Positions 8,494-18,000 of a stretch of DNA of 20,610 bases are shown here, in pieces (position 1 is the stretch's first letter; each line of letters starts with the position of its first letter). Both the position numbers and the translations under genes were made by a program. The stretch is from Cyanobacteria bacterium UBA2566 (lineage in GTDB: Bacteria; Cyanobacteriota; Cyanobacteriia; Cyanobacteriales; Desertifilaceae), in NCBI GenBank assembly GCA_002340255.1, contig DDLS01000150.1, positions 1 through 20,610 on the forward strand, in the 5' to 3' direction. A model generated the notes under the pieces. The model saw only the letters and a list, made by a program, of their open reading frames with translations. It ran no database searches and was not told the origin of the DNA.

Positions 8494-11400
8494 AGTTCCA
8501 CCTCTATCCAATTACTCTCTTTATTTTCATCCGGTTGCTCTTCCTTACTCGATTCAATCCTTGGCTGGTTATCTGTTTTAATCCGTTGTTGCTGAATCTC
8601 AGTTGCTAGAAGCTCAATCGTAATTCCTTCCATAAATCGGGTAGCTGGAATATCGACTAAAAGCTCAGTTTGAACCTGATTTCGCAATTCCACAGCCATC
8701 AATGAATCAAGTCCCATCATAGTTAGAGATTTTTGTAACTCTATTTGAGAAACCGTCATCCCCATAATATGAGCAATTTTGGTTTGGAGATAAGCGGTCA
8801 ATACTGTTTCTTGTTCACGATCAGAAGCAAGATCGAGCTGTTCTAAAATCTGAGAGTTCCGATCCGGTTCTCCTGATTTTGTGGTAAACGCTTCTAAAAA
8901 TGGGAGTTTTGCCAATCCTGGCATCTGTCTAAAAAACTCCTGCCAATTCACCGGAAACACCCCGACTTGGCTTTGAGATCCTGACAACAATGAACCCAAT
9001 GCTTGCATTCCTAATTCGGGTTTAATTGCCACTACCCCGCTACTGTGCATTCGATTTTGATGTTCCCTGGCCAAACGAGCCGCCATTCCTGCTGTTGCCC
9101 AGGCTCCCCAGTTAATACTCAATCCGGGTAAACCCTGACCTTGGCGATAGTGAGCGATTGCATCCATAAAACCATTCGCCGCAGCATAATTGCCTTGGCC
9201 AAAATTGCCCAACATCGAAGCCATTGACGAGAAACACACAAAGAAATCTAAAGGTAAATTCTGAGTCAGTTCATGTAAATACCAGGTTCCTGACACCTTG
9301 GGAGACATCACGTTCATAAATTTCTCCCAGCTCATCTTTTGTAATACCCCATCATCCAACACCCCAGCAGCATGAATTACTCCTTTAAGTGGAGGTAGCG
9401 AAGTCGATATTTCTTCTAAGATGTTCATTACAGACTCTTGAGTAGAAATATCCCCTAATAAAACACTGACCGATGCTCCTGCTGCTTCTAACTGCTCGAT
9501 CGCGTTTTGTGCCGTTTCATTCGGACTTCTTCGCCCCGTTAATACGATATGCTTGGCTCCTTCGGATACCATCCATTGGGCGACTTCCAAACCTAAAGCC
9601 CCTAAACCTCCTGTAATTAGATAACTTGCGTCTGGTTTGATCGATTTTTGGTCTTCTCCAGTTTCTGGCAGAGAAACGACCACTTTTCCGATATGCTTAC
9701 CCTGTTGCATATATCGGAAAGCCGCTTGCACTTGTGTACTTGGGAATACTTTATAAGACAATGGCTTCAGTGTTCCTGATGAACATTGTTGGTTTAATGC
9801 TTCTGAAAATTCCGCAATTAAACCGGGTTGTTGTTGGATCGTCACTCCAATATCAAAAGGCAAGTATTCAGCATCTGGCCGTGTCCCCATTACCTTTTGT
9901 TTGTCCCAAATTCCGATTTTGCCAATTTCTACAAATCGTCCTTTGTTCCCTAAAACCGCAAAACTCCGATCGATGAAGTCTCCATTGAGACTATTTAAAA
10001 CGATATCTACACCTTCTCCCTGAGTCAGACTCATCATTTCATCTGCAAACTCTAAAGTACGGGAATTCATGATGTGCTTGACACCCATAGATTTGAGAAA
10101 CTCCCACTTGGGAGGACTCGCTGTAGCAAAGACTTCCGCTCCTACTTGCAGTGCGATTTGAACTGCCGCTTGCCCTACCCCTCCAGCCGCAGCATGAATT
10201 AATACCTTATCTCCTGGCTGAATTTTAGCCAAGTATTGTAACCCATAGTAAGCTGTAGCAAAAGTTAAGGGTAAAGTAGCCGCTTCCGTAAAGCTCAGAT
10301 TGTTCGGTTTAGCCATAACTAACTCAGCAGGAGTAGTAACAAAGCTACTAAAGCCATTGTGAACTATAGCCATCACTTCATCTCCCACCTGCCACTCAGA
10401 GACCCGTTCTCCGACAGATGCAATACGCCCGACACATTCTAAGCCAAAGTTAAGTTGAGCTACGTCAGTAATCCCCAATACCTGAGCATAATAGTCTTTC
10501 AGTAAACCCAAGGAATTCAGTACATCTCGGAAGTTTAAACCGGCTGCTTTGACTTCAATTTCCACTTCATTCTCTTGTGGCGTTCGGCGCTGCATGACCT
10601 GCCACTTGAGGTTGTCTATCAGTCCATATTCAGACAACTTCAACTCTAGGGGTTGACATTCTAATCCTAAGTTTTCTTCTGAGCTAATTTGCGGTTTTTG
10701 TTGTCGGATTAATCGGGATACATAACGAACTCCCTGACGAATTGCGATCTGGTCTTCATTACTCTTAGCCAAGAGTTCATCGACTAAACTAGGGAGCGTT
10801 TCAGCAATATTCGATTTAGGGTCTAAATCTATTCGGACACATTTGAATTCTGGGTGTTCTAGACGAATTACACGCCCTAGTCCCCATAAACTGCCTTGTT
10901 GGGGTTGAACTACTTCTGCTTCGTCCCATATCTTCTGAGTCCCTTGAGTCACTAACCCCATCGGTAGGGCATGACTGAGTCCAGCTTCTGTTAAAGCTTG
11001 CACTAAATGTAGGGCTGTTGCACAACCGAGTTCCTGAGCTGTTTGTAAATCGTCAGTTTCATTGATACCCCATAAGTGCAAAATACCTTTAATGTCAGAA
11101 TTCTCTTGCAGCAGTTTGCGGAAGTGTTCGGCAACAGTGGGATTGAGTTGATAATGTTGAGCATCTAATTTCTGATAATCTGAACCTGGGGATACCCTAA
11201 TATAGTTCTGTCCTCTTTCTTGTAAATACTGCCCAATAGATTCTGCTAATTCATCGGTCAATGCAAATACTAACCATTGACCAGCATTTTTACTAGATTG
11301 TGTAGTTTCGGTTAAAGGTTGAGCTTCCCAGCTAATTTCATAATACCAATCACTTAAATCGGAATCTAGACTCTTGAGTAAGGTTTCTGGATTTGCTTTC

Positions 11401-14400
11401 CTACCCTCAAAACCATTGACTTCAGCGACTAATTTCCCCGTTTGGTCAAATAATTGTATTTCGGCTTTCAGAATTTTTTCCTCTGATGCTCCTTCTTTCA
11501 ATCCACGGGTATAACACCAAAGAAAATCACTCTCCGGTCGCTGATAAAAAGTAAACTTCTTTGTACTGAAGGGAACAAAAGTTTCATTTTTGTCCCCAGA
11601 AAGACTGATGTTAAGTGCAGCCACTGACTGAAAGCAGGAGTCAATTAATGCGGGATGTATTTGATATTTTTTTGCATCTAAGATCGTCTCTGGTACTTTC
11701 ATTTGACACAGAATTTCTCCCTCTCCTAACCATACTTGGTCTATCCATCTAAAGCTTTTCCGTAATTGGACTTGTCTATCCCAGAGACTCTGGTAAATTT
11801 CTGTGCTTTCAATTTTTTGACTACAACGAGATTGAATGGCTTCGATGGTTTCTCTGGATTGCTGCTTGCGCTCGATTGTAGGAGAAATTTTTCCTGTAGC
11901 ATGAACAGCCCAAGAACTATCATCATTAGAAGAGCTATCAAAACTAATGACTTGAAATGAATAGGAGTTATTCTGTGGAGTAAGAGCTACCTGAACATTA
12001 CGCATTCCTTGTTCAGGAATGGCTAAGGCTTGGGGAAACAAAATATCCTCTAGTTGACACCCGGTGGTAGAAAAGGTTAGAGAGGCACTTCCTAACAATA
12101 GGGAAATGTGACTGGCACCAGGTACGACCACTTTTTCATAGATTCGGTGATCGGCTAAAAAGGGTAGGGCATAGGTGCTAAATTCGGACTCAAAAAAGAT
12201 ATCTTTTGATAACGGAGATTGAAATTTTCGATTAATCAGAGGATGAAGTTTAGGTGTAGAGATAGCTTGAGAATTTCCAGTTTCTATCCAATACCTTTCC
12301 CGCTGAAATGGATAAGTGGGTAAGATGACTTTCTGGTAGCCATAATCTGGGTTTAAACCTGACCAGTCTACTTGAGTCCCCCGTATATATAACTGTCCTA
12401 AACTTGAGAGGAGCTGTTGCCATTCATCGACTCCAGGACGTAGGGAGGGTAACCATACTCCTACATCTTCTGGTAAACATTGCTTTCCCATTCCTAACAA
12501 TATGGGTTTGGGGCCAATTTCTAGGAATAATTCATACCCTTGCTCATTTAGAGTTTCCATACTCTGGGCAAATTTCACGGGTTGTCGGACATGATTGACC
12601 CAATATTGAGCAGTAGCCATGTCTGAACCGACTTTTTGACCCGTTACATTTGATATGATGGGTATCCGAGGCTGACTATAGGTGACTTTCTGAGCAACTG
12701 CTTCAAATTTTGCCAACATTGGCTCCATCAACGGGGAATGGAAAGCATGGGAGACTTGTAAAGGCTTGGTTTTAATGCCTTGTGAGGCTAATTTACTGCA
12801 AAGGGTGGCGATCGCCCCACTCTCCCCGGAAATCACTATACTCTCCGGCCCATTTATAGCTGCAATTGTTACCTGGAAATTAGACTCGCCTATAGCTTCT
12901 CTAACTTGAGATTCTGATGCTAACAAAGACACCATTTCACCACCCGGAGGTAACTGCTGCATCAACCTCCCCCGCATGGCAATTAATTTCAAACCCTCTT
13001 CTAAACTGAAAACTCCTGCTACAGTTGCTGCTACATATTCGCCCACACTATGACCCATCGCCACATTGGGTTTAATCCCCCAAGATTCCCATAACTTAGC
13101 GAGGGCGTATTCTATGGAAAACAAAGCCGGTTGAGTATAAGCAGTTTGGTCTAATACACTTGGCTTTTGTGCATCTTTAGGGTATAGAACCTCTAATAGA
13201 GGGACTTCTAGATAAGCTTGTAAAATTTGGTCGCATCGATCTAAAGCTTGACGGAAACTGGGCTGAGTTTCATAGAGTTGCCTTCCCATATTCACATATT
13301 GGGAACCTTGACCTGTGAAGAGGAAAGCTATTTTTGGATTTTGGCTACTTCCATCAAGTTGTCCAGAAAATACGCCAACGACTTCCTTCTTCGTTTTCCA
13401 GTCCACCAGTTTTTTGATTAATTCCTTTTGCTCAGAAGCAATAACACCGAGTCGATGATTAAAATGCGCTCTGCCTGCATTAGCCGTATAGCATATATCT
13501 GCTAGGGATAACTCTGAATGATTTTCTAAATAGTTTTGATAACGACTGACTAAATCTTCTAAGGCTTGTTCTGTTTTTGCTGAGAGCGTTAAGAGATGAA
13601 CAGAACATTTCAAGTCATCTTCACTGTTGCCTTGGTCACTGAGCGGAGTCGAAGTGTGGCTGTTGCCTTCTTTGGGTGCTTCTTCTAAAATAATATGAGC
13701 ATTTGTGCCGCTAATCGCAAAAGAACTTACTCCTGCCACTCTTTTCTCCTCTGATGAGAGCCAAGGGGTGAGTTGAGTTGGGACTTTTAAAGGTATATTC
13801 TCCCAATCAATATAGGGACTAGGATTAGTAAAATGCAGATTAGGGGCAATTTTTTGATGTTGCAGTTGCAAAACTACCTTGATTGCACCGGCAATTCCAG
13901 CAGCAGCTTCTAGATGACCAATATTGGTTTTCACTGAAGCGATATGTAATGGATTTTGGCGATCGCGCCCCAGCCCAAACACGCTAGATAAAGCTCTCAC
14001 TTCCATCGGATCTCCCAGAGAAGTTCCCGTACCGTGAGCTTCCACATAACTCACTCGATCCGGTTCTAGTTTGGCTGCTTTGAGAGCTTGCTGAATCAGT
14101 TTTTCCTGAGCGAGTTTATTCGGCACAGTCAGTCCACTACTCGGCCCATCATGATTAACAGCAGAACCCCGAATAACTGCCTGGATATTATCCCCATCCT
14201 TGAGTGCATCTGACAAACGCTTCAGTACCACGATGCCACATCCCTCTCCCCGACCATAACCATCAGCAGCAGCATCAAAAGTTTTACACTTGCCATCGGG
14301 TGATAGAGCCTTTAATTTTGAGAGTGCAGTAGTGACTTGAGGAGCAAGAATGAGTTGAACTCCTCCAGCTAAAGCTAGATTAGACTCACCCTGACGTAGA

Positions 14401-15059
14401 CTCTGACAAGCTTCATGTATAGCGACCAAAGAGGATGAACAAGCGGTATCTATTGCCATGGATGGGCCTTGCAATCCTAAAAAGTAAGATAACCTCCCGG
14501 CTGCAAAACAAAACCCATTTCCGGTTGCATCGTAAGGGCTAATAGTTTCAACTTGGCTCAAACCCAAATTCGCATAATCATTTTGACCAATACCCAGAAA
14601 GACTCCGGTCTGAGTATTTTCTAATTCCTGGGGATTAATACCCGCTCTTTCTAACGCTTCCCAAGTTACTTCTAAAATAAAACGTTGCTGTGGGTCAAGG
14701 CTGTGTGCTTCTTTACCAGAAATACCAAAAAACTGCGGATCGAAGCGATCGACCTGCTCCACTAATGCTGCGTGCCGAATATACATTTTCCCTGGAGCAT
14801 CAGGGTTGGGGTCGTAGTAAGACTCTATATCCCAACGTTCTAAGGGAATCTCTCTAACCGAGTCTTTCCCATTCGATAATAATTCCCAGAAGCTTTCTGG
14901 CGTGTTGGCATTGCCTGGAAACCGACAACCGATACCAACGATCGCGATCGCTTCACTTTTTGAGCGCTCCATCCTCTCCAATTTAGCTTCAGCTTGTTTT
15001 AAAGCTAAAAACATCTGCTTGGATAATGAGAGTTGCTCTTTTTTCGTAGTCGGTTCCAT
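8490..15059 (-). CDS. Modular type I PKS, KS-AT-DH-ER-KR-ACP (fully reducing module)
   Basis: One complete fully reducing module, 2189 aa. N-terminal docking helix 1-36. KS: Cys207 (DTACSSS), His342, His382. AT: Ser671 (GHSVGEY) with HAFH at 771-774, predicting malonyl-CoA. DH (about 938-1215): His971 in L-A-D-H-R-I-Y-E-K-V-V-V-P and Asp1150 in H-P-A-L-I-D-S-C-F-Q. The usual Gly of HxxxGxxxxP is Glu975. KR structural part about 1235-1450. ER (about 1480-1795) has L-N-F-R-D-V and NADPH motif GGVGQAA from 1626. KR: GGLGALG from 1817, LDD 1901-1903 (B-type), Ser1945, Tyr1958, Asn1962. ACP: Ser2119 in GLDSLMAVEL. No methyltransferase lies between DH and ER. Predicted outcome is full reduction of the beta-carbon to CH2. 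The acidic C-terminus ends in W-I-E-V-E-L, a likely docking tail for the NRPS, whose ATG overlaps this TGA stop. The ATG at 15059 follows a 31-nt spacer with only a weak AAGG (15070-15073) as ribosome-binding site. Confidence 0.97.
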   Translation of the reverse strand: MEPTTKKEQLSLSKQMFLALKQAEAKLERMERSKSEAIAIVGIGCRFPGNANTPESFWELLSNGKDSVREIPLERWDIESYYDPNPDAPGKMYIRHAALVEQVDRFDPQFFGISGKEAHSLDPQQRFILEVTWEALERAGINPQELENTQTGVFLGIGQNDYANLGLSQVETISPYDATGNGFCFAAGRLSYFLGLQGPSMAIDTACSSSLVAIHEACQSLRQGESNLALAGGVQLILAPQVTTALSKLKALSPDGKCKTFDAAADGYGRGEGCGIVVLKRLSDALKDGDNIQAVIRGSAVNHDGPSSGLTVPNKLAQEKLIQQALKAAKLEPDRVSYVEAHGTGTSLGDPMEVRALSSVFGLGRDRQNPLHIASVKTNIGHLEAAAGIAGAIKVVLQLQHQKIAPNLHFTNPSPYIDWENIPLKVPTQLTPWLSSEEKRVAGVSSFAISGTNAHIILEEAPKEGNSHTSTPLSDQGNSEDDLKCSVHLLTLSAKTEQALEDLVSRYQNYLENHSELSLADICYTANAGRAHFNHRLGVIASEQKELIKKLVDWKTKKEVVGVFSGQLDGSSQNPKIAFLFTGQGSQYVNMGRQLYETQPSFRQALDRCDQILQAYLEVPLLEVLYPKDAQKPSVLDQTAYTQPALFSIEYALAKLWESWGIKPNVAMGHSVGEYVAATVAGVFSLEEGLKLIAMRGRLMQQLPPGGEMVSLLASESQVREAIGESNFQVTIAAINGPESIVISGESGAIATLCSKLASQGIKTKPLQVSHAFHSPLMEPMLAKFEAVAQKVTYSQPRIPIISNVTGQKVGSDMATAQYWVNHVRQPVKFAQSMETLNEQGYELFLEIGPKPILLGMGKQCLPEDVGVWLPSLRPGVDEWQQLLSSLGQLYIRGTQVDWSGLNPDYGYQKVILPTYPFQRERYWIETGNSQAISTPKLHPLINRKFQSPLSKDIFFESEFSTYALPFLADHRIYEKVVVPGASHISLLLGSASLTFSTTGCQLEDILFPQALAIPEQGMRNVQVALTPQNNSYSFQVISFDSSSNDDSSWAVHATGKISPTIERKQQSRETIEAIQSRCSQKIESTEIYQSLWDRQVQLRKSFRWIDQVWLGEGEILCQMKVPETILDAKKYQIHPALIDSCFQSVAALNISLSGDKNETFVPFSTKKFTFYQRPESDFLWCYTRGLKEGASEEKILKAEIQLFDQTGKLVAEVNGFEGRKANPETLLKSLDSDLSDWYYEISWEAQPLTETTQSSKNAGQWLVFALTDELAESIGQYLQERGQNYIRVSPGSDYQKLDAQHYQLNPTVAEHFRKLLQENSDIKGILHLWGINETDDLQTAQELGCATALHLVQALTEAGLSHALPMGLVTQGTQKIWDEAEVVQPQQGSLWGLGRVIRLEHPEFKCVRIDLDPKSNIAETLPSLVDELLAKSNEDQIAIRQGVRYVSRLIRQQKPQISSEENLGLECQPLELKLSEYGLIDNLKWQVMQRRTPQENEVEIEVKAAGLNFRDVLNSLGLLKDYYAQVLGITDVAQLNFGLECVGRIASVGERVSEWQVGDEVMAIVHNGFSSFVTTPAELVMAKPNNLSFTEAATLPLTFATAYYGLQYLAKIQPGDKVLIHAAAGGVGQAAVQIALQVGAEVFATASPPKWEFLKSMGVKHIMNSRTLEFADEMMSLTQGEGVDIVLNSLNGDFIDRSFAVLGNKGRFVEIGKIGIWDKQKVMGTRPDAEYLPFDIGVTIQQQPGLIAEFSEALNQQCSSGTLKPLSYKVFPSTQVQAAFRYMQQGKHIGKVVVSLPETGEDQKSIKPDASYLITGGLGALGLEVAQWMVSEGAKHIVLTGRRSPNETAQNAIEQLEAAGASVSVLLGDISTQESVMNILEEISTSLPPLKGVIHAAGVLDDGVLQKMSWEKFMNVMSPKVSGTWYLHELTQNLPLDFFVCFSSMASMLGNFGQGNYAAANGFMDAIAHYRQGQGLPGLSINWGAWATAGMAARLAREHQNRMHSSGVVAIKPELGMQALGSLLSGSQSQVGVFPVNWQEFFRQMPGLAKLPFLEAFTTKSGEPDRNSQILEQLDLASDREQETVLTAYLQTKIAHIMGMTVSQIELQKSLTMMGLDSLMAVELRNQVQTELLVDIPATRFMEGITIELLATEIQQQRIKTDNQPRIESSKEEQPDENKESNWIEVEL
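8499..8504 (-). promoter_or_regulatory. Shine-Dalgarno (GAGGTG) deciding the NRPS start
   Basis: GAGGTG on the minus strand ends 5 nt before the ATG at 8493. It lies inside the reading frame that would begin at the TTG at 8511, so that longer form would need a different site. This supports the ATG as the true start. Confidence 0.7.
12485..12520 (-). repeat. 36-nt tract identical to 1200-1235 (end of AT)
   Basis: Thirty-six bases in the 3' part of this AT, coding for the region around L-E-I-G-P-K-P-I-L-L-G-M-G, match 1200-1235 in the third PKS exactly. The equivalent part of the first complete PKS (around 17462-17500) is clearly diverged. This AT therefore shares identical DNA with a different partner at each end. 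Confidence 0.85.
13219..13253 (-). repeat. 35-nt tract identical to 18203-18237 (AT region)
   Basis: Partner of the tract at 18203-18237 in the upstream PKS gene. It lies in the AT segment coding for the stretch before the conserved LDQTAYTQPALF. Identity at synonymous positions, not just at protein level, is what makes it notable. Confidence 0.85.
13624..13669 (-). repeat. 36-nt dispersed-repeat-like insertion in KS-AT linker (copy B)
   Basis: CTGTTGCCTT on the + strand (13624-13633) is perfectly repeated at 13660-13669, again 36 nt apart, flanking CACTGAGCGGAGTCGAAGTG. In frame it encodes G-N-S-H-T-S-T-P-L-S-D-Q-G-N (about residues 465-478). The core differs from copy A by one base. The perfect 10-bp flanks look like either a target-site duplication or a tandem remnant. 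The third PKS in the window lacks the element at the same linker (E-E-A-P-E-P-I-K-K-E-N-S-P), so it is an optional insertion. Confidence 0.78.
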
Positions 15060-15090
15060 AAAATTTTAGCCTTAACGTATAGGGTTAACT

Positions 15091-18000
15091 TTAGAGCATA
15101 TTTTTTAGGGTTTCGAGTTGTTGAGCGGCTAGGGCTTCAAAATCCTCTTCTGAAATCTCTTCAAGATTTGGAAATAGATCCTCTTCCGATTCCTCCCTTT
15201 GACTCTGTCCACCAGAAACTTTCTCCTGTTCTTTTGCCTGCCATTCCATTAACTCTTCTACATATAAGGACAATTTTGCAACCGTTGGATATTCCATAGC
15301 TATGGTCTCAGGTAAATGGGTTTCCAGTTGATTTTGCAGTCGATTTTTTAATTCCACTGCCATTAAAGAATCCATGCCCATTTCCATAAATCCTACATTC
15401 ATTTCTGGTAACTGGGATGAACTTAAACCTAGCACCTGAACCACTTGCCCTCGAATGTGTTCAATTAAAATTTCTTGACGCTCCTCTGGTGATGCTGCCT
15501 CTAACTTGGCTAAAATATTGGCTTTGACGTTTTGCTTTAGTGTATCCTGTTCTCCCCATTCCTCTTTCTGTAATAATTCTCGTAGTAACGAACTATTTTG
15601 AATCCCACTCCAATGCTCTGCTAATACCGACCACTGTATGGGGATTACGCCTACGCGATCTATAGAAGATTGATTCCCTAACAGTATGTCCAAGGCATAC
15701 ATTCCTTCTTTTGGGCTAATCTCACTGATGCCACTGCTTTGAATTCGGTTTTGATATTCCACTGCTAAACGAGCCGCCATTCCTTCAGATGCCCAGGCTC
15801 CCCAATTAATCGCGAGTCCTGATAATCCTATGCTCCGACGATAACTAGCTAAAGTATCCATAAAGGCATTGGCTGCTGCATAATTTCCTTGACCGGGGGA
15901 ACCCATTAAAGATGCTATTGACGAGAAACAAACAAAGAAATCTAAGGGCAGATTTTGAGTTAATCGATGTAAGTTCCAAGTTCCTATAACTTTGGGTGAC
16001 ATGACTTTAGTAAAACGTTCCCAATCCATCTGTTGTAGGATTCCATCATCTAGCACTCCTGCTGCATGAATGATTCCTTTGAGTCTTGGCATTGAGGTCT
16101 GAATTTCTTCTAGGATTTTGGCAATCTCTTCTTCCAGAGAAACATCCCCTAACAATACTTTAACTTGACATCCTTTTTGTTCTAATTTTTCTATGGTTTC
16201 TTGGACGTTTTCTGAAGGCGGGCGGCGGCCAGTTAAAACTATATTTTTAGCTCCCTTTTCTACTAACCATTGGGCGGTATATCGCCCTAAAGCTCCTAAT
16301 CCTCCTGTTATTAAGTAACTCCCCTCTGATAATAAGGATAGGGGTTGAGAAAATTCTGGAGGTTTTTGGTTTACGAGACGAGCAACATAGGTCTTTTCTC
16401 CCCGTAAGGCGAGATGATCTTCTTCTGGTTCATTCGCTAATAATTGCCACAGCCTTTCTATTTCGTCTTCTGCTGGAGCTTGGGGGTCTAAATCCACTAA
16501 TCCTCCCCATAATTGGGGATTCTCTATCGACACGACTCGACCTAATCCCCATAGGGGTGATGTTGCTAATCCGGGGATCTGATTGTCTTTCGATAATACG
16601 GACTGTGAGCCACGAGTTACTAGCCAGAGCTGGGGAGTGCTGGTGTTTTTGAGTAGGGTTTGTACCAGGTGCATCACGCTGCCACATCCCCATAATTGGG
16701 TTTCTTCTAATATGTTAGGGGTTAAATCTTTGGATTCTGGAGTGTCTAAACTCCACAAATGAATGAACTTTGATAAGGGCAGTTGATTCCGCTCTTGAAT
16801 GTCTTGATAGAGTTGGTCAAATTCTTCGGGAATGGAAGGATTGAGCTGGTATTTTCCTGCTTCTGGTTGGTGATAGCTTTTGCTTCGGTAAACTAAGCTG
16901 TATTGATGACCCTGTTGTTGTAGTTTTTGGGCGATTTTTTCGGCTACGCCTGTGCTGTCGGCAAAAATCAACCAATGACTCGGTTGAAGGTTGGCTTTTG
17001 AGCTAGATCGATCTAAAGGTTTCCATTGAATTTCATAGAACCAGTTTTCGATCGCTGCTGCGGCTAACTGTTCCTGATGTTGTTTCGCTAATACCTCTAA
17101 GAGTTCGGGTAAAAGTTTACGCTGTTCGGGGGAAAAGTTTACTGCTTTTTCTAGCTGTTGAGCGATCGCCGCTGTTTTTCCTTGAGTAAGGAGTTTTACG
17201 ACTTGAGTTTCAGTAATATTACCTGAGGCTTGAGGAGTTTCCTGTTCGTTTTCTGTTCTTTCGACCCAGCAGCGTTGTCGCTGGAATGGATAGGTGGGCA
17301 ATGCTACTTTTTTGTGAGTAAAATCTTGGTCGAAACCCGACCAATTCACGGTTATTCCTTTGACATACAATTGTCCTAAGCTGGATAGCATTTGTTGCCA
17401 TTCTTGTACACCAGGACGTAATGATGGCAACCATACTCCTATACTTTCTAGTAGACAGCGAGACCCCATGCCGAGCAAAATGGGTTTTGGCCCTATTTCC
17501 AAGAACAGTTCATTTCCTTGCTCGTGCAACGTTTTTATACTTTGATAAAACTGTACGGGTTGTCGGATATGATTGACCCAGTATTCTGCTTTAGTGACTT
17601 CATTTCCTGCCTTTTGCCCCGTTGTATTGGATACGAACTTTATTTTCGGTTGACGATAGGTGACTTCCCGAGCGACTGCTGCAAAATCGGCTAACATTGG
17701 CTCCATCAGGGGTGAATGAAAAGCATGGGATACCTGTAGATGCTTGGTTTTAACGCCCATTGCTTTTAACTTACGACAAAGGGTTGCGATCGCCGCACTC
17801 TCTCCAGAAATTACCGTACTTTCCGGCCCATTAATCGCGGCTATGGCTACTTGGGCGCTATATTCTGCGATCGCCTCTTGCACCACCGATTTTGATGCCA
17901 TCGCTGCCACCATCTCTCCACCCGAGGGTAACTGTTGCATCAACCGTCCCCGCATGGCGATTAATTTCAGACCTTCTTCTAAACTGAACACTCCTGCCAC

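Noticed and set aside
10816..11025. Minus-strand out-of-frame open frames inside the PKS genes (also 11741-11941, 16430-16693, 17219-17434)
   Set aside because: They overlap conserved PKS coding sequence in another frame; low-complexity, Ser/Arg-rich products fit shadow frames.
13624..13669. CRISPR-like repeat from the paired 10-bp repeats
   Set aside because: Only two short repeats per site, no spacers, and the segment is translated in frame.
15060..15090. Short inverted repeat TTAAC/GTTAA in the 31-nt spacer as terminator or regulatory hairpin
   Set aside because: A five-base AT-rich stem is too weak, there is no T tract, and the next gene continues the same assembly line.
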